Assembly: GCA_050261915.1 (NCBI GenBank) | Contig: JBLNDT010000035.1 | Span: 1-33,187 of the forward strand | From: UBA699 sp050261915 | Lineage (GTDB): Bacteria > Bacillota > Clostridia > Clostridiales > Clostridiaceae | DNA length: 33,187 nucleotides | Reading direction: 5' to 3' | Shown here: piece by piece, positions 33,087 to 33,187 of the stretch | Numbering within the stretch: the stretch's first letter is position 1 | Layout: each line of letters opens with the position of its first letter | Made by a program: the position numbers and the translations under genes | Notes under the pieces: model-generated | What the model was told of the DNA's origin: nothing | The model's database searches: none | The model's input: the letters and a program-made list of their open reading frames with translations, nothing else

Positions 33087-33187
33087 TTACGTGGTTTCAG
33101 CTTCAAAACCTACATGCCATTCTGGATTATATGTATACAATTTTGCTGGTCTGTGGCTTAAATCTGTCTTTACACCTTCTGTTTCTA
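33087..33187 (-). CDS. 3' end of an unidentified gene (partial)
   Basis: An open frame enters from the window edge and ends at a TAA at 33089-33087. The last 33 residues end in KLYTYNPEWHVGFEAETT. It lies 27 bases upstream of the nicotinamidase gene on the same strand, so it could be the preceding operon member. The fragment is too short to identify, and frame use could be chance. Confidence 0.5.
   Translation of the reverse strand, partial: ETEGVKTDLSHRPAKLYTYNPEWHVGFEAETT

Overview
The window is AT-rich, densely packed DNA with short intergenic gaps, strong AGGAGG-type ribosome binding sites and protein families typical of the Firmicutes. Rex, an ABC-F ATPase, a LytS/LytTR pair, an M16C peptidase, DUF1836 and biotin-dependent pyruvate carboxylase together point to an anaerobic Clostridium or close relative. 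I see no phage, transposon, CRISPR or RNA genes; this is chromosomal DNA. No gene-free stretch exceeds 300 bases.

Layout. (1) 1-2850: rex and a divergent ABC-F ATPase. (2) 2871-6985, minus strand: a compact five-gene operon of two unknown proteins, a Ser/Gly-rich lipoprotein, an 828-residue tandem-duplicated glutathionylspermidine-synthetase-like ATP-grasp ligase and a small DUF350 membrane protein. This is the least explained unit and the best candidate for an undescribed peptide- or amine-ligation system. (3) 7255-16024, a signalling and transport block: a four-gene minus-strand operon encodes two complete two-component systems (LytS + LytTR, then a dCache-type kinase + sigma-54 activator). 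It lies between a divergent CstA-type carbon transporter and a downstream ammonium transporter that has a clear -24/-12 promoter. (4) 16063-24977, minus strand: M16C presequence-protease-like peptidase, M20 amidohydrolase, pyruvate carboxylase and TsaD. (5) 25120-28990: a RusA-like nuclease homologue with a C-terminal Cys4 motif, a DUF1836 regulator, an FAD oxidoreductase, a CPBP membrane protease and a small protein of uncertain family. (6) 29180-33059, minus strand: an NAD salvage operon (nicotinamidase, unknown 119-residue protein, nicotinate phosphoribosyltransferase, a divergent NaMN adenylyltransferase, NH3-dependent NAD synthetase). The 3' end of another gene lies upstream of it.

How the parts may work together. 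CstA probably imports pyruvate under LytS/LytTR control, by analogy with BtsSR/BtsT and LytST/PftAB, and pyruvate carboxylase can use it. The sigma-54 activator is transcribed directly upstream of the sigma-54-type amt promoter, with a large palindrome at an enhancer-like distance, so the block may couple carbon-acid and ammonium supply. NadE uses ammonia. These links are inferences from position and family; the signals and motifs described are read from the sequence. Several start codons were moved from the longest reading frame to a downstream codon with a proper ribosome binding site.
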